DNA from: Sorghum bicolor
Taxonomy: Eukaryota; Streptophyta; Magnoliopsida; Poales; Poaceae
NCBI RefSeq assembly: GCF_000003195.3
Contig: NC_012874.2
Location: 4,557,001 to 4,621,000, forward strand
Length of the DNA stretch: 64,000 nucleotides
Direction: 5' to 3'
How positions within the stretch are numbered: position 1 is the stretch's first letter; every line of letters begins with the position of its first letter. The translations under genes and the position numbers were made by a program. Positions 10,952 to 21,563 of the stretch are shown here, piece after piece. Below the pieces are notes generated by a model that worked only from the letters and a program-made list of their open reading frames with translations, was not told the DNA's origin and searched no databases.

Positions 10952-13477
10952 ATGGCGAAGAGCGATTCCAAGAAGAGGGCCGAACTGATGGCCAAGGAAT
11001 GGAAGAAGTCCCGCAGCACCGCCAAGTCCCTCGGTGACCTCGTCGACATGGGGCTCCTGCACAGCTCGGAACTCGGCGGCTGGAGAGCGCCGGAAGGAGA
11101 AAGCTTCCCCGACCCCCGTGCCGGTGAGATCGTCGTGTTCGAAGATTTCATTAAAAGGGGCTTTGGGGTTCCTGTTCATCCTTTTCTTCAAGGTCTCCTT
11201 TTGTATTATGAGATCGGGATTTGCAATCTGCACCCGAACTCAATTCTCCTCATCTCCACTTTTATCCATCTGTGCGAGGCCTATGTTGGCATAGAGCCGC
11301 ACTTCGATCTCTTTCGTTATCTTTTCTGCTTAAGGAAGAAGGGAGCAGTTGGAGGCTCCAAGATTGCAGGTGGAGTATACCTCAATCTTCGGGACGGGAT
11401 GAAGAACCGGTACCTGAGCTGCCCATGGAATACCTCTCTTACCGAGTGGTATAAGAAATGGTTCTACATCAGGGAAGAGCCGGGCAGCTCCACGTTCTGT
11501 GACGTAGGGTACATCCCCGAGAAGAGGATCAGTTGGACCGACCGCCCAGAATTCGACGGACAAGTAGCAAGCTTGATGAAGCTGATCGACTGGTCGCGCT
11601 TGGACGGGCTAGGGGTGGTCGGCAACTTTGTTTGCCGCCGGGTGATGCCCTGCCAGAAGAGGGTGCACTCGGCGTACGAGTACGCCGGAAGCCAGGACCC
11701 GACCAGGATGAGGCCTGAGGTCCTGGAGAAGGAAGAGGTGCAGCAGTTGTTGAACGAATTGTTCAACTTTGCTGACGGGGGCTTCATCCGTGGTAGTGAT
11801 CGGGTGCAAGCTTTCAAGCTGGGACGACCGGCCCCTAAGGTGATGAGCCTGCTTATGCTGCTGGAGACGCGGCGCCGCAGACAACGGATCAGCCTGCGGC
11901 GGCAGCTGCTGCTACAGGCATCGAGGGAGAGTCTGCTCCGGCGAGTGCCGCGGCGAGCATTCCGCCGAGGGATGGGGAGGCAGGAAGGACCCCTCCCCCG
12001 AGTACTATTGCGGAGGAGGGGAGCAGAGTCCCGACTCCTCCGGCCGAAGAAGGGGGGATGCCGACACCGCACTGAGCAGGGTCTTCTTCACCCGTGGGCT
12101 CCCCTGGCCCATACCAGGGACCAGTGATGCCCTCGACCGCAGCCGGAGGCAGTGCGGCGAACGAGGAGCCCTAGGAGGCCTCCGATGACGACGTGGAGGA
12201 GGTACAGGGTCGTCCCCGTGATGGTCGTCAGCACATCTATGTGTGGCGCCAGCGCGGGGACCACTTTATTGGTCACGAGGAGCTCGCAGAGACGGAGGAG
12301 GCCGCGAGGGTAGAGCGCGCGGCTAAGCGCCTCGTGGACGAGGTTAAGGTAGGTAATCCTGTGTGTTGCTTGGATAATCTTTGTGCAGTGTTCCCGTATT
12401 CGACATGTGTTCTTCTTTGTTTTGCAGGGCGCAATGAAAACGGCGAAGTACCGGAAACGGTGCTTTGACCAGATCGAAGGGATCGTGGCCGAGAATAAGG
12501 CCTTGTCCGCGGAGGTAGACCGGCTGCGGTCGGAGGTTGGGGAGAAAGTAGCCGAGAAGAGCGCTCAGGAAGAGCGCTGTCTCGAGCTTACCCGACGCTT
12601 AGCCGACCAGTATCGGCTGCGAGAAGGTTAGTCTCGAACATTTGGGCGGCTGTGTGCGACCGCGTTATTTGAATTTGCTAATCTGGGAATTATTCGTGCA
12701 GACATGGAGGAGGAGGTCGCGCGCCTTCGACAGGAGAAAGAGCAGCTCAGCCAAGAGCTTGCCGGGGCGCTGGAGGCCGGACGCCGAGCAGGGGAGGAGC
12801 TGAGCCGAAAGGACCAGGAGTTGTCTGGTAATACGCACCGCCTCCGTTAGTCGTCGTTTATCATTTTTTTATTTTTGACACACTGAATCTAACATCTTGC
12901 TTGTCTTGCAGTGCTCAAGGTGAACGCCAAGAAGCACCTAGACGAGCTGGTCAGGGACCGGGACTCCTGGAAGGTCAACTGTTGTAAGATCTGGAAAGGA
13001 GTGTCCCCGGTCCTGGACTTGATCAGCCCCGAGCTTCCGGAGAGCCAGCTCCGCGTGCCGAAATTGACGCCAGTTGAAAAGGCGCAACGGGCGTGGGACT
13101 GGCTTCAACAGTTCGTGAAGGACGCTGGGGAGTTTGCTGGTGCGCACATCCTTAGCATGGTGCGCGCCCACTACCCCCTGGTCGATTTGACCAGGCTGGA
13201 GAAGGGGTACCCCAAGGAGGTCGGCCCGCAGGAGGCGGACGAGCTTCGGGGTGGTCTGCTGGGCTTGTCGTCGACGGTGATCGGCGACATCAACCTGTGC
13301 GGAACGGCCACTCCCCCCGACCAGCCAGGTTCAGACAGGTCGGCCAGGGAGCTGTCGGGCGCATCTATTGTGGGAGATGGGCGGTCGACGCCTGCGGTCT
13401 CGACCAGCCAGGCGCCGGTGGCCCCGACCCCTTCGTCCGGGCAGCAAGGCCAGGCAGGTGATCAGCCCGAGCAGTAG
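10952..13477 (+). pseudogene. Tat antisense ORF (Transposase_28 / 'putative gypsy type transposon' family), four exons, degenerated
   Basis: It lies opposite to gag-pol, between pol and the 3' LTR, the place of the Tat-lineage antisense ORF; the protein's role is unknown. The N-terminal domain (about 300 residues from ATG 10952; HPFLQGLLLYYEIGICNLHP, SLTEWYKKWFYI, MRPEVLEKEEVQQLL) matches the plant family called putative gypsy type transposon. Three introns are visible with consensus sites: 12349-12427, 12627-12701 and 12828-12911. Splicing gives one frame: VDEVK|GAMKTAKYRKRCF, then a heptad-rich coiled coil, then LKVNAKKHLDELV to the stop at 13477. An AATAAA (about 13557) follows. Defects: a frame change at about 11840, and stops at 12073 (TGA) and 12172 (TAG) in the Ala/Pro-rich linker of exon 1. 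Confidence 0.8.
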
Positions 13478-13774
13478 GCCAGTAGGATAGTCTGTAGGAG
13501 TAGACTAGTGTCCGCCCGTCAGGGTGTTTATTGTAAACTTTGTATGTAAAGTTTGTAATAAAGTTTTGAATTTGTCATGACTACTATTTTGAGCGCTGTG
13601 AAGTTGTCGGAGTGACGTGTCACTGTGCTTGTTTCACGGTCGTTAAGATTTTCCGTCGCAGAGGATATTGTTGTTCTTCGTCGAAAACTCTGCGTGTAAA
13701 CAAAGTATAGCCAAAAAAGAAAAACTTTTATTACTGCCAACTATAAGAGACTTACAAGCAAAAGTTACTGGAAT

Positions 13775-16700
13775 TTATGGATAAAATCGGCGCAGTTTGT
13801 CTATATGCCAGGAGTTAGGCACGCGTGTTCCGTCTGGATGCGCCAATCTGTAGGATGTAGGTCGTGTGACTTCGGCGACCATAAAGGGTCCTTCCCAGGG
13901 AGTGGATAGCTTGTGCATTCCTTCTTGGTTTGTTTTCCACCTAAGTACCAGATCGCCGACCACGAAGGAACGGTCCTTGACGTTCCTGTTGTGGTATCGC
14001 CTGACGGCCGCGAGATACTTTGCTGTTCGGAGACAAGAATTCAAAAGCTTTTCCTCCATGCAGTTGATTTCGAGCTCTCTGGCGCTGTCGGCTGTTAACT
14101 GGTTGAGGTTTTCGATCCTAGGAGAACCGAAGGTTATGTCAGACGGCAGGACTGCCTCAGTGCCGTAAACCATGAAGTAGGGAGGCACCCCTGTGTTCCG
14201 ACTGGTCTGAGTTCGGAGGCCCCAGACCACAGCCGGTAACTCTTTCATCCATCGACCGGGTGCTCTGTCGTTCTCGGCATACAGCCGTTTCTTTAGGGCG
14301 TCAATGATCATTCCGTTTGCGCGCTCAACTTGACCATTTGCCCGTGGGTGAGCTACTGACACATATTTTATGACTATGCCCCTGTCATCGCAGAAGTCCC
14401 AAAAAGTGGTGCCAGTGAACTGAGTACCCAGGTCGGTGATTATGCTGTTCGGGATGCCGAATCTATGTATGATTTGACTGAGAAACTCCACAGCCTTCTC
14501 GGAGGTTGCTTTGACCAGAGGCATGTATTCGATCCACTTGGAGAACTTATCGATTAACACGAAAACAAACTTGAAGTTGCCGGGAGCTGGTTTAAAAGGC
14601 CCAATCATGTCAAGCCCCCAGCAGGCAAAGGGCCAGGATGACGGAATGGTTTGAATTTCATGAGCAGGTACGTGTGTCCTTTTAGCGAAGAACTGACATC
14701 CCTCGCAGTGTCGGACCAGTTTTTCTGCGTCACATACCGCGGTTGGCCAATAAAAACCTGCTCGGAAGGCTTTCCCGACCAGCGTTCTGGATGCGGCGTG
14801 ATTGCCGCAAGATCCGGCATGTATGTCTTCTAGGAGCTTGATACCATCATCTTGGGATATGCATTTGAGCAGTACTTCGGAACTTGCGTTTTTTCGCATG
14901 AGTTTGCCGTCGACCAGGATGTAGTTTTTTGACCGTCGAATGAGGCGCTCGTTCTCTGTTTTGTCCTGAAAGCCTGACCCGTCCAATATATACTTGATGA
15001 ACGGGGTACGCCAATCACGACCACTGGTTGTCGGATCGACATCGTCTATGAGCATTGCCTCAGCGAGTTGCTTTTCGACTGGGCCGGAACCTACGCTTGG
15101 CTCGTGGATGTCCTGGACGAAAATACCCCGCGGTATCTGGGCCCGAGATGACCCTAACTTTGACAACGCATCTGCTGCCTGGTTCTTATCCCGGACCACG
15201 TGGATGTACTCTATGCCGTAGAAGTTGGTTTCCCATTTGCGAATTTCTTTGCAGTAGAGATCCATCTTCTCGTGGGTTGCATCCCACTCCTTGTTGAGCT
15301 GGTTGATAACCAAAGCAGAGTCGCCATAGACGTAGAGGCGCTTGACTCCCAGCTCGACGGCTAGCCTTATGCCGTGCAGGCATGCTTCATATTCGGCGAC
15401 GTTGTTTGACGCCGGAAAGAGGATCCTAAGGACGTAACGTAGTTTGTCCTTGTTAGGCGACACGAACAGTATCCCAGCGCCGGCACCGTTGATGTTCAAG
15501 GTTCCGTCAAAGAACATTGACCAGTGGTCGGAGACATCGGGAACGGGAGGTTCGTTAAGATCCGTCCACTCAGCAATGAAATCGACCAAGGCCTGAGACT
15601 TAACTGTGGTGCGGCTCTGGAACTCCAGGGAAAATGGGCATAACTCCATCGCCCATTTTACGATTCTGCCGTTGGCATCTTTATTGCGCAGAATGTCCCC
15701 GAGAGGGAAACTGGTGGTCACCAAGACTCGATGGCCGTCGAAGTAGTGTTTCAGCTTTCTTGACGTTATTAGGATGGCGTATATGAGCTTCTGTATTTGT
15801 GGGTACCTGGCCTTGGACTCGTTTAAGACCTCACTTATGAAGTAAATGGGTCTCTGGACCTTATAGGCATGACCTGGTTCATCTCGCTCGACCACTATTG
15901 CTATGGAAACAACCCTGTTGGTTGCAGCAATGTAAAGGAGTAGGTCTTCATCAGGCTGAGGCGCTGTAAGGACAGGTGGCGAAGTGAGAAAAGTCTTGAG
16001 CTGAGTGAATGCGGCGTCGGCTTCCTCTGTCCAAGAAAATTTTTCCGACGCTTTCAAGAGTTTGAAGAAGGGGAGGCCTTTTTCCCCTAGTCTTGAGATG
16101 ATGCGACTGAGGGCGGCCATACATCCGGTGAGCTTCTGAATATCCTTGTCATTCTTGGGTGGCCGCATGTCGAGTACTGCTTTTACTTTTGAAGGGTTTG
16201 GTCGTATGCCGTCACGACTGACAACGTTGCCGAGCAGTAGACCAGAAGGAACACCAAAGATGCACTTTTTGGGGTTAAGCTTCCACTTGAACCTATTAAG
16301 CGCTTTGAAGGTTCGGTCTAAGTTGTTGATTAGGGTGCTCGCGTCCCTTGTTTTTACGACCACGTCGTCGACATAGGCCTCGACGAGGTCGTCACGAATC
16401 TCATCGTGGAGGCACTTCTGGATAGTCCGTTGATAAGTGGCTCCGGCGTTTTTGAGTCCGAAGGACATGGTCGTGTAACAGTATGCGCCAAAGGGAGTAA
16501 TGAAGGATGTTTTTATCTGATCGTCTTCCTTTAGCGAGATCTGGTGATAACCAAAGTAGCAATCCAGAAAAGAGAGGAGTTCGCATCCGGCCGTTGAGTC
16601 GACCACCTCGTCAATGCGAGGGAGACCAAAAGGATCTTTAGGGCAGTGTTTATTGAGATCAGTGTAATCAACGCACATTCTCCATTCATTATTCTTTTTG

Positions 16701-16927
16701 CGTACAAGAACCGGATTGGCGAGCCAATCGGGATGATACACTTCTTTTATGAATCCGGCTGCTAGAAGCCGTGTTATTTCTGTCCTGATAGCCTCCTTTT
16801 TGTCACGAGCGAACCGTCGTAGCTTTTGCTTGATTGGTCTTGCGGTCTTCGAGACATTTAAGGAGTGCTCGATCAGGTTTCGTGGGATGCCGGGCATGTC
16901 TGCGGGTTTCCATGCGAAAATGCTCAT
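13775..16927 (-). CDS. Pol polyprotein of the Tat element (RT, RNase H, second RNase H, integrase)
   Basis: This makes and inserts element cDNA. In order over about 1050 residues: reverse transcriptase (VLVRKKNNEWRMCVDYTDLN; active site AYVDDVVVK at about residues 165-173), the native RNase H/connection region (about 300-450), a second plant-type RNase H (FFDGTLNINGAGAGILF ... YGDSALVINQL ... NQAADALSKL), then integrase with its HHCC finger (HAGSCGNHAASRTL ... CEGCQ), catalytic Asp in WGLDMIGP, Asp in ITDLGTQF and Glu in NGQVERANG, and a C-terminal chromodomain-free tail. The usual Asn after the second Asp is Leu here. The dual RNase H marks the Tat lineage. The frame is continuous and in register with gag-pro, separated only by the TAG at 16961-16963, and no frameshift is seen. 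Confidence 0.95.
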   Translation of the reverse strand: MSIFAWKPADMPGIPRNLIEHSLNVSKTARPIKQKLRRFARDKKEAIRTEITRLLAAGFIKEVYHPDWLANPVLVRKKNNEWRMCVDYTDLNKHCPKDPFGLPRIDEVVDSTAGCELLSFLDCYFGYHQISLKEDDQIKTSFITPFGAYCYTTMSFGLKNAGATYQRTIQKCLHDEIRDDLVEAYVDDVVVKTRDASTLINNLDRTFKALNRFKWKLNPKKCIFGVPSGLLLGNVVSRDGIRPNPSKVKAVLDMRPPKNDKDIQKLTGCMAALSRIISRLGEKGLPFFKLLKASEKFSWTEEADAAFTQLKTFLTSPPVLTAPQPDEDLLLYIAATNRVVSIAIVVERDEPGHAYKVQRPIYFISEVLNESKARYPQIQKLIYAILITSRKLKHYFDGHRVLVTTSFPLGDILRNKDANGRIVKWAMELCPFSLEFQSRTTVKSQALVDFIAEWTDLNEPPVPDVSDHWSMFFDGTLNINGAGAGILFVSPNKDKLRYVLRILFPASNNVAEYEACLHGIRLAVELGVKRLYVYGDSALVINQLNKEWDATHEKMDLYCKEIRKWETNFYGIEYIHVVRDKNQAADALSKLGSSRAQIPRGIFVQDIHEPSVGSGPVEKQLAEAMLIDDVDPTTSGRDWRTPFIKYILDGSGFQDKTENERLIRRSKNYILVDGKLMRKNASSEVLLKCISQDDGIKLLEDIHAGSCGNHAASRTLVGKAFRAGFYWPTAVCDAEKLVRHCEGCQFFAKRTHVPAHEIQTIPSSWPFACWGLDMIGPFKPAPGNFKFVFVLIDKFSKWIEYMPLVKATSEKAVEFLSQIIHRFGIPNSIITDLGTQFTGTTFWDFCDDRGIVIKYVSVAHPRANGQVERANGMIIDALKKRLYAENDRAPGRWMKELPAVVWGLRTQTSRNTGVPPYFMVYGTEAVLPSDITFGSPRIENLNQLTADSARELEINCMEEKLLNSCLRTAKYLAAVRRYHNRNVKDRSFVVGDLVLRWKTNQEGMHKLSTPWEGPFMVAEVTRPTSYRLAHPDGTRVPNSWHIDKLRRFYP

Positions 16928-16960
16928 GTTGTCCCTTAGAAACCTGACGAGCGCGTCTTC

Positions 16961-19900
16961 CTATTTTGGATCCAGATTGGCCCCGATGAGGGCCGTCTTC
17001 TCGGGGCTGCCGTCGACCAGCTGTACTTCTTTGTGCTCCTTGGATTTTGAATTCTTCCTGGCTGTCTCCTGCTCGGGTAATTGGAGCTGGTCGGGGGGCA
17101 GCTGCGCGGCTTGGGTCGCTGTTTCTGCCATGCGGATTGAGAGGTCTATTGCTTCGGTGATCTTGAAGCTCTCTTCTTCGTAGGTATACGCGGTGTAGAC
17201 ATTGCCTCTGACGGTTAAGACGCCCTTCTCCGTAGGCATCTTAAGGACCAGGTAAGAGTAGTGCGAGACTGCCATGAACCTTGTCAGCGATGGTCGGCCC
17301 AGTATAGCGTGGTAGGTCCCGTCGAAGTCCGCGACCACGAAGTTGATGAATTCTGTCCGAAAGTGGTCGGGTGTGCCGAATTGGACAGGCAATGTTATCT
17401 GTCCGAGGGGCACTGAACTCTGTCCTGGCAAAACCCCCCAGAATTGGGCATCGTAGGGTTTTAGCTGTGCAGGAGATATCTTGAGAGCGGGCAGGCTGTT
17501 GCGGAAGAGGATGTCGATGGAGCTTCCCCCGTCCACGAGCACGCGCTCGAATCTGATGCTGTTGATGCAAGGGTCCAGGATCAGAGGGAAACGACCTGGC
17601 TCTGGGATAGCGGCCCACTGGTCCTTCCTGCTGAATGAGATCTCCCTGTGCGACCACGAGGGGAATTTTGGGTCTGCGATCAGCCCGTCCGTGCTGTCTA
17701 TGTTAAGGCAGGCTCTCTTTAAAAGCTTTCTTTCTCGCTTAGATTCGATGGAGACCTTGCCCCCAAAGATGGAGTGGACCACGTCAGTGGGGCTGACGTA
17801 TTGGTGTCGGGGGTCCCTATCTTGGTCTTGGATGCTTTTGAGGACGCGACACTCTTCCATGGTATGATTAGACTTTGGATGTAGTTGGCACGGTCCCTTC
17901 AACGTTTTGTTGTAGTCTTCTTGGTAGTCCCGCCGCCCGTTGGGACGCTTTACCGTATTTACTTCGTGATCGTAGTCGCGGGGGCGCTTTCCTCTGAAAT
18001 CGTCACGGTTGTCGCGTCGCCGATCCCAACCTTCTCTGTGATCGCGGTTGTCGGGGCGGCGGTGGTTCCTGTTGTCGAAGCGACCGCGACCGTCATCTCG
18101 CCGGGGAGGCTGGTCGGGACCTCTCGCATCGTCTCGGATTAGTTTTTCTGCGTCGTCGGCGTCGGCGTAATTTTTGGCTGTGGCGAGGAGCTCTGCCACC
18201 GTTGTTGGCCGTTTACGCAACAACTTGTTCCTTAGCGCCTCATGGAAACGCAGGCCCTTGATAAAGGCAGAGATGGCCTCGTCGTGGGAAATCTTCGGGA
18301 TCTTAAGGCGCATATCCGAGAATCGTCGGATGTAATCGCGAAGAGGTTCGTTCTTCCTGTCCCTTATCCTTTCGAGGTCATACTTGTTTCCAGGCTGCTC
18401 GCATGTGGCGATGAAGTTGTCGATGAAAGCCTGGCGTAGCTCTCCCCAAGAGTCGAAGGAGTCCTCGGGCAAGCCAAGAAGCCACTGATGACCAGCCTGG
18501 TCGAGTACTACGGGGAAGTAGTTGGCCATGACGTGCTCATCTCCCGCTGCTGATCGGACGGCGATTTCATAGAGAGTGATCCAGTTCGCTGGATTTTCCT
18601 TGCCATCGTATTTTTTAAGTTTTTCGAGCTTGAAATTGCGGGGCCATACGACCTGGCGGAGGTGTGAGGAGAACTGTCTTAGGCCCGGAGGGCCGTGCGT
18701 TGCATCGTACTCGATACGGCGCAGGTTTTCGTGGACTGCTCTCTCTGTGGCGCGCCTGTTGATGCGGTCCCGGGCATCTTTGGGAGGGATGTTGTGCCGG
18801 AGATCCCTGTGCTGGTTTACTTCTTGACCGCGTCTGCGGTTCTGCTCGCGGTGACCGTCAGTGTCCCGACCACCATCGTCACGCCGTGAATCTTTTCGAC
18901 GGTTGTCGGGAGAGCGGCTGCGGTGACACCTGCTGGGAGGCGGTGAAGTCCGGCTACGATTAGTCTGGTCGGAGGTGGCTTCCGTGTAAGAGACGTCCTG
19001 GACTCTCTTGAGCAGAGTGGCTGTCTGTCCCATTGCGGCGATCAGGTGTGCTCGGATGCTGGTCCGGACTCCCTGGCACTCAGGGGTATCAGGGAGCCGG
19101 TCTAGGTTAGCCATGGCGACAGCCACGTTAGCACTTGGCGTCTTGTAGACTGGCTGATCCCCGACCATGTCAAAAGCGTCGTTCAGATTATGCGGTGGAA
19201 TTTGCTGTTGCTCGTCTGCACGTCGACGGGCGCGATCGGCGTTGCGCTGCTCGCGGAGTTGCCTCTGCTCATCTGTTTCTCCATCTACGACCGGCTCGTC
19301 GGCGCTGACGTTGAAAACAATATCTCCTCGCCGGGGGGGGGATACCAGAAAACGAGGGAAACCCGGAGGGTGTGAAGACAAATCCAGGTCGTAGTCCTCG
19401 TCTTCGGTGTTTATAACTTCGGTGGGGACGGAACCGATGCTAGAGTTGGTGCTGGAAGCCTGGCCGTCCCGTAGTTCTTGGACTGTCACCATGTTGACGT
19501 AGTGACGACCGTTCCTTTTTGGCGGCCAACCCGCTTTGCTGAAAACGGATTGGATGTGCCGCGAGTAGAGAGAGGCCGAGTTGTTCAGGCCGCAAGGATA
19601 GTCTCCCTTCTTGAGCTTGACAGATCGTCCTGAGGGAGTTGAGGTTATCGTCAGAGACGTGCCCAGCCGTTCGTGTGTAACGACACGAGTTGGCCGACGG
19701 GATTTGAAAAAACCCGTTGGAGCAGCTTGATCAGGCTGACGCAGGATTCCGTCCACTAGTTGGGAAGCTTCGAGTAGCTTGGAATCAGCGCGATCGAGCG
19801 CTTGGAGAAGGTCCGAGCAGTCGATCTTCTTTCCCTTGTAGAGCGGGAGCGGTGGTCGGGCGCTCGGTTCCGCCACGCGAGTGGTCGGAGACGACGTGTT

Positions 19901-20029
19901 CTCAGATTGGATCTGAGTTTCTTTCGGAGCCGTGGTCGTGAGGCCGCCGCTGCGCGTCGTCCACGTGATCTGGCCGACGGTGAACGTGAGGCCTTCAGGC
20001 ACGGCCGCGGAAGCTGGGATCGTGACCAT
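16961..20029 (-). CDS. Gag-protease polyprotein of the Tat element
   Basis: It encodes the capsid protein and aspartic protease of the retrotransposon. The ATG at 20029 (MVTIPASAAVPEGLTF) is the first one after the 5' LTR; the open frame itself extends back into the primer-binding site. A charged, Arg/Asp-rich N-half is followed by the retrotransposon gag domain (NWITLYEIAVRSAAGDEHVM ... SWGELRQAFIDNFIATCEQP ... EPLRDYIRRFSDMRLKIPKI), an Arg-rich basic stretch, and the retropepsin-like protease with the active site VLVDGGSSIDILF and flap/second motif HAILGRPSLTRF. It stops at TAG 16961-16963, after LDPK; the same frame continues directly as EDALVRFLRDNMSIFAW into pol. Related elements usually have Gln here, so a CAG-to-TAG change is likely. 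Confidence 0.93.
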   Translation of the reverse strand: MVTIPASAAVPEGLTFTVGQITWTTRSGGLTTTAPKETQIQSENTSSPTTRVAEPSARPPLPLYKGKKIDCSDLLQALDRADSKLLEASQLVDGILRQPDQAAPTGFFKSRRPTRVVTHERLGTSLTITSTPSGRSVKLKKGDYPCGLNNSASLYSRHIQSVFSKAGWPPKRNGRHYVNMVTVQELRDGQASSTNSSIGSVPTEVINTEDEDYDLDLSSHPPGFPRFLVSPPRRGDIVFNVSADEPVVDGETDEQRQLREQRNADRARRRADEQQQIPPHNLNDAFDMVGDQPVYKTPSANVAVAMANLDRLPDTPECQGVRTSIRAHLIAAMGQTATLLKRVQDVSYTEATSDQTNRSRTSPPPSRCHRSRSPDNRRKDSRRDDGGRDTDGHREQNRRRGQEVNQHRDLRHNIPPKDARDRINRRATERAVHENLRRIEYDATHGPPGLRQFSSHLRQVVWPRNFKLEKLKKYDGKENPANWITLYEIAVRSAAGDEHVMANYFPVVLDQAGHQWLLGLPEDSFDSWGELRQAFIDNFIATCEQPGNKYDLERIRDRKNEPLRDYIRRFSDMRLKIPKISHDEAISAFIKGLRFHEALRNKLLRKRPTTVAELLATAKNYADADDAEKLIRDDARGPDQPPRRDDGRGRFDNRNHRRPDNRDHREGWDRRRDNRDDFRGKRPRDYDHEVNTVKRPNGRRDYQEDYNKTLKGPCQLHPKSNHTMEECRVLKSIQDQDRDPRHQYVSPTDVVHSIFGGKVSIESKRERKLLKRACLNIDSTDGLIADPKFPSWSHREISFSRKDQWAAIPEPGRFPLILDPCINSIRFERVLVDGGSSIDILFRNSLPALKISPAQLKPYDAQFWGVLPGQSSVPLGQITLPVQFGTPDHFRTEFINFVVADFDGTYHAILGRPSLTRFMAVSHYSYLVLKMPTEKGVLTVRGNVYTAYTYEEESFKITEAIDLSIRMAETATQAAQLPPDQLQLPEQETARKNSKSKEHKEVQLVDGSPEKTALIGANLDPK

Positions 20030-20056
20030 CTTGTTCGCCGAAGAAGTTGCACGCAC

Positions 20057-20076
20057 ACCCCCTACCTGGCGCGCCA
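20057..20076 (-). promoter_or_regulatory. Primer-binding site of the Tat element
   Basis: Directly inside the 5' (right) LTR the minus strand reads TGGCGCGCCAGGTAGGGG, starting one base after the LTR end. This is the expected position and TGG start of a tRNA primer-binding site. I do not assign the tRNA. Confidence 0.75.
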
Positions 20077-20077
20077 C

Positions 20078-20537
20078 TGTCGACGAAAGCTAGTCGGCAG
20101 TCTACCTTGGGGTATACCCACGGTAGTAGTTTATCGGTAGACGGTGCGCAAACTACGAACTCGATGGTGACGCAAGACACGGACAAGCTTTTTATCCAGG
20201 TTCGGCCGCCGAGTTGGCGTAATACCTACGTCCTGCGTCTGGTTGTATTGGATTGTGTTGAGAGAATCTTCCGTCCTAGAGGGGCCCCTTGCCCCTCCTT
20301 ATATAGTCCGGAGGGCAAGGTTACAGATCTGGAAACTAATCCTAGTCGGTTACAATTGTCATAGATAGTTCGATATCAATTCCTATTCTAACCGACTAGA
20401 ATCCTGCTTGATTTTCACGGCTTGTTCCCTTGCGCGAAACTCCAAGCTGTCGGATCAAGCTTTGAGCTTGTCTCGTAATGGGCCAAGTCTCCTGGCCCAA
20501 GTCTAGCCGTAAGGGTATAGGGGTTTATACCCCCACA
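20078..20537 (-). repeat. 5' LTR of the Tat element (right copy)
   Basis: This 460-bp partner of 9239-9698 differs from it at three positions. It holds the element promoter on the minus strand (TATA-like CTATATAAGG at about 20298-20307). It ends at 20537 with ...CCCCCACA and is followed by the target duplication CCCCA. Confidence 0.95.
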
Positions 20538-20542
20538 CCCCA

Positions 20543-21563
20543 CGACTTTCCTTTTTTGGCAAAAAAAATCCCGTAATTTTCTATTTTTTGGAAAGTTTTC
20601 TATTTTAGGCAAAAAAATCGCTACTTTTCTTTTTTGAAAAATTGTACTTACAACTTTTACGTAAAACTTATGAAACAAACTTTTACGTATAACTTATATA
20701 CATGACTTTAATATATACCTTCACTGTGACAAAGTTACACACATAACTTATACATATAACTTACTACATGATAAAGTTATACGCATAACTTTTATCTATA
20801 ATATTTTATGGAACAAGTTTATCAATATAATTTATGACGAGACAATTTAGCGAACGTTCAAAAAAGTTACAATTAAAACTTAAGCATATAATTGAATTAT
20901 ACCAATTTTAACATATAAGTTAATAACTGCAAGTTAAGCACAAAATATAATAAATCAAATAGCTTTGCAAAAAGTTAGACATAAAAGATAATAATTATAA
21001 GTTAATATCTACTAGTTACATGTAGAAAGTTAGATATAAAAGTTGTGTACAAAAAGTTAGATATAAAAGTTACGTGTAGAAAGTTAATAATTATAAAATT
21101 TACATCTAGCATTTTAAAATAAATCTTTTATTTTTTTTATGACATCAGCGGTGGTTATAGAAAAACACGCTAGAAGAGGAGATAGTTTGAACCTTTGTTA
21201 CATCAAATCTAAGTGAACGATCGCCCAAATAAAATAAGGGTTGACAACATATATAAAAAGAAAAAAATGATAGACTTATATAAAAAATAAAAAGAGAAAA
21301 AAAGGCAAAAGAAAAATTTAAAAATGTTTTATAACTTTTGTGCTTCAAAGTTTTGGCATAAGTTGTAAGTTATATGGTATAAGTCATATGGTGATAAGTT
21401 TTGCGAAGTGTTATACCAAGTTGTTAGTATAATTTATAAAAAAAAGTTATATTCTATAACATATATGTATAACTTAGTCACCTTCTAAAAATAGAAAGTT
21501 ACGGAAATTATCATTTCCAAATAAGGAAAGTTGCGGGAGTAGTTGATGATTCGCTGGATTCGT
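20543..21563. mobile_element. Core of the non-autonomous MULE
   Basis: This AT-rich sequence between the Tat element and the CACTA has no coding potential. It contains many variants of the short motif AAGTTA(T/G)AYATA on both strands (ACTTATATACATGACTT, AAGTTAGATATAAAAGTT), giving a quasi-repetitive interior. Its left margin (CCACGACTTTCCTTTTTTGG) and right margin (GAAAGTTGCGGGAGTAGTTG) are the inner parts of the MULE terminal inverted repeats. Confidence 0.75.

Larger units (their letters stand above)
9239..20537 (-). mobile_element. Tat-lineage Ty3/gypsy LTR retrotransposon, complete, with TSD CCCCA
   Basis: Two 460-bp LTRs (TG...CA ends) bound an 11.3-kb element flanked by CCCCA at 9234-9238 and 20538-20542. 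Gag-pro-pol reads on the minus strand, so the right LTR is the 5' LTR. Two features place it in the Tat lineage (Retand/RIRE2/Ogre relatives): a second RNase H domain in pol, and an additional ORF in antisense orientation between pol and the 3' LTR. The LTRs differ at only three positions, all C/T (in 9518-9520, about 9565 and about 9593 of the left LTR), so the insertion is young. One amber codon interrupts gag-pro from pol. Confidence 0.97.

Noticed and set aside
13866..20140. Many plus-strand open frames opposite gag-pol
   Set aside because: They are shadows of the minus-strand gag-pro and pol frames, with no independent motif.
20047..20678. Open frames in and around the right LTR (20047-20364, 20415-20678) and the matching left ones
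   Set aside because: They lie within LTR sequence or cross its border and are repeated in both LTRs; no protein motif.
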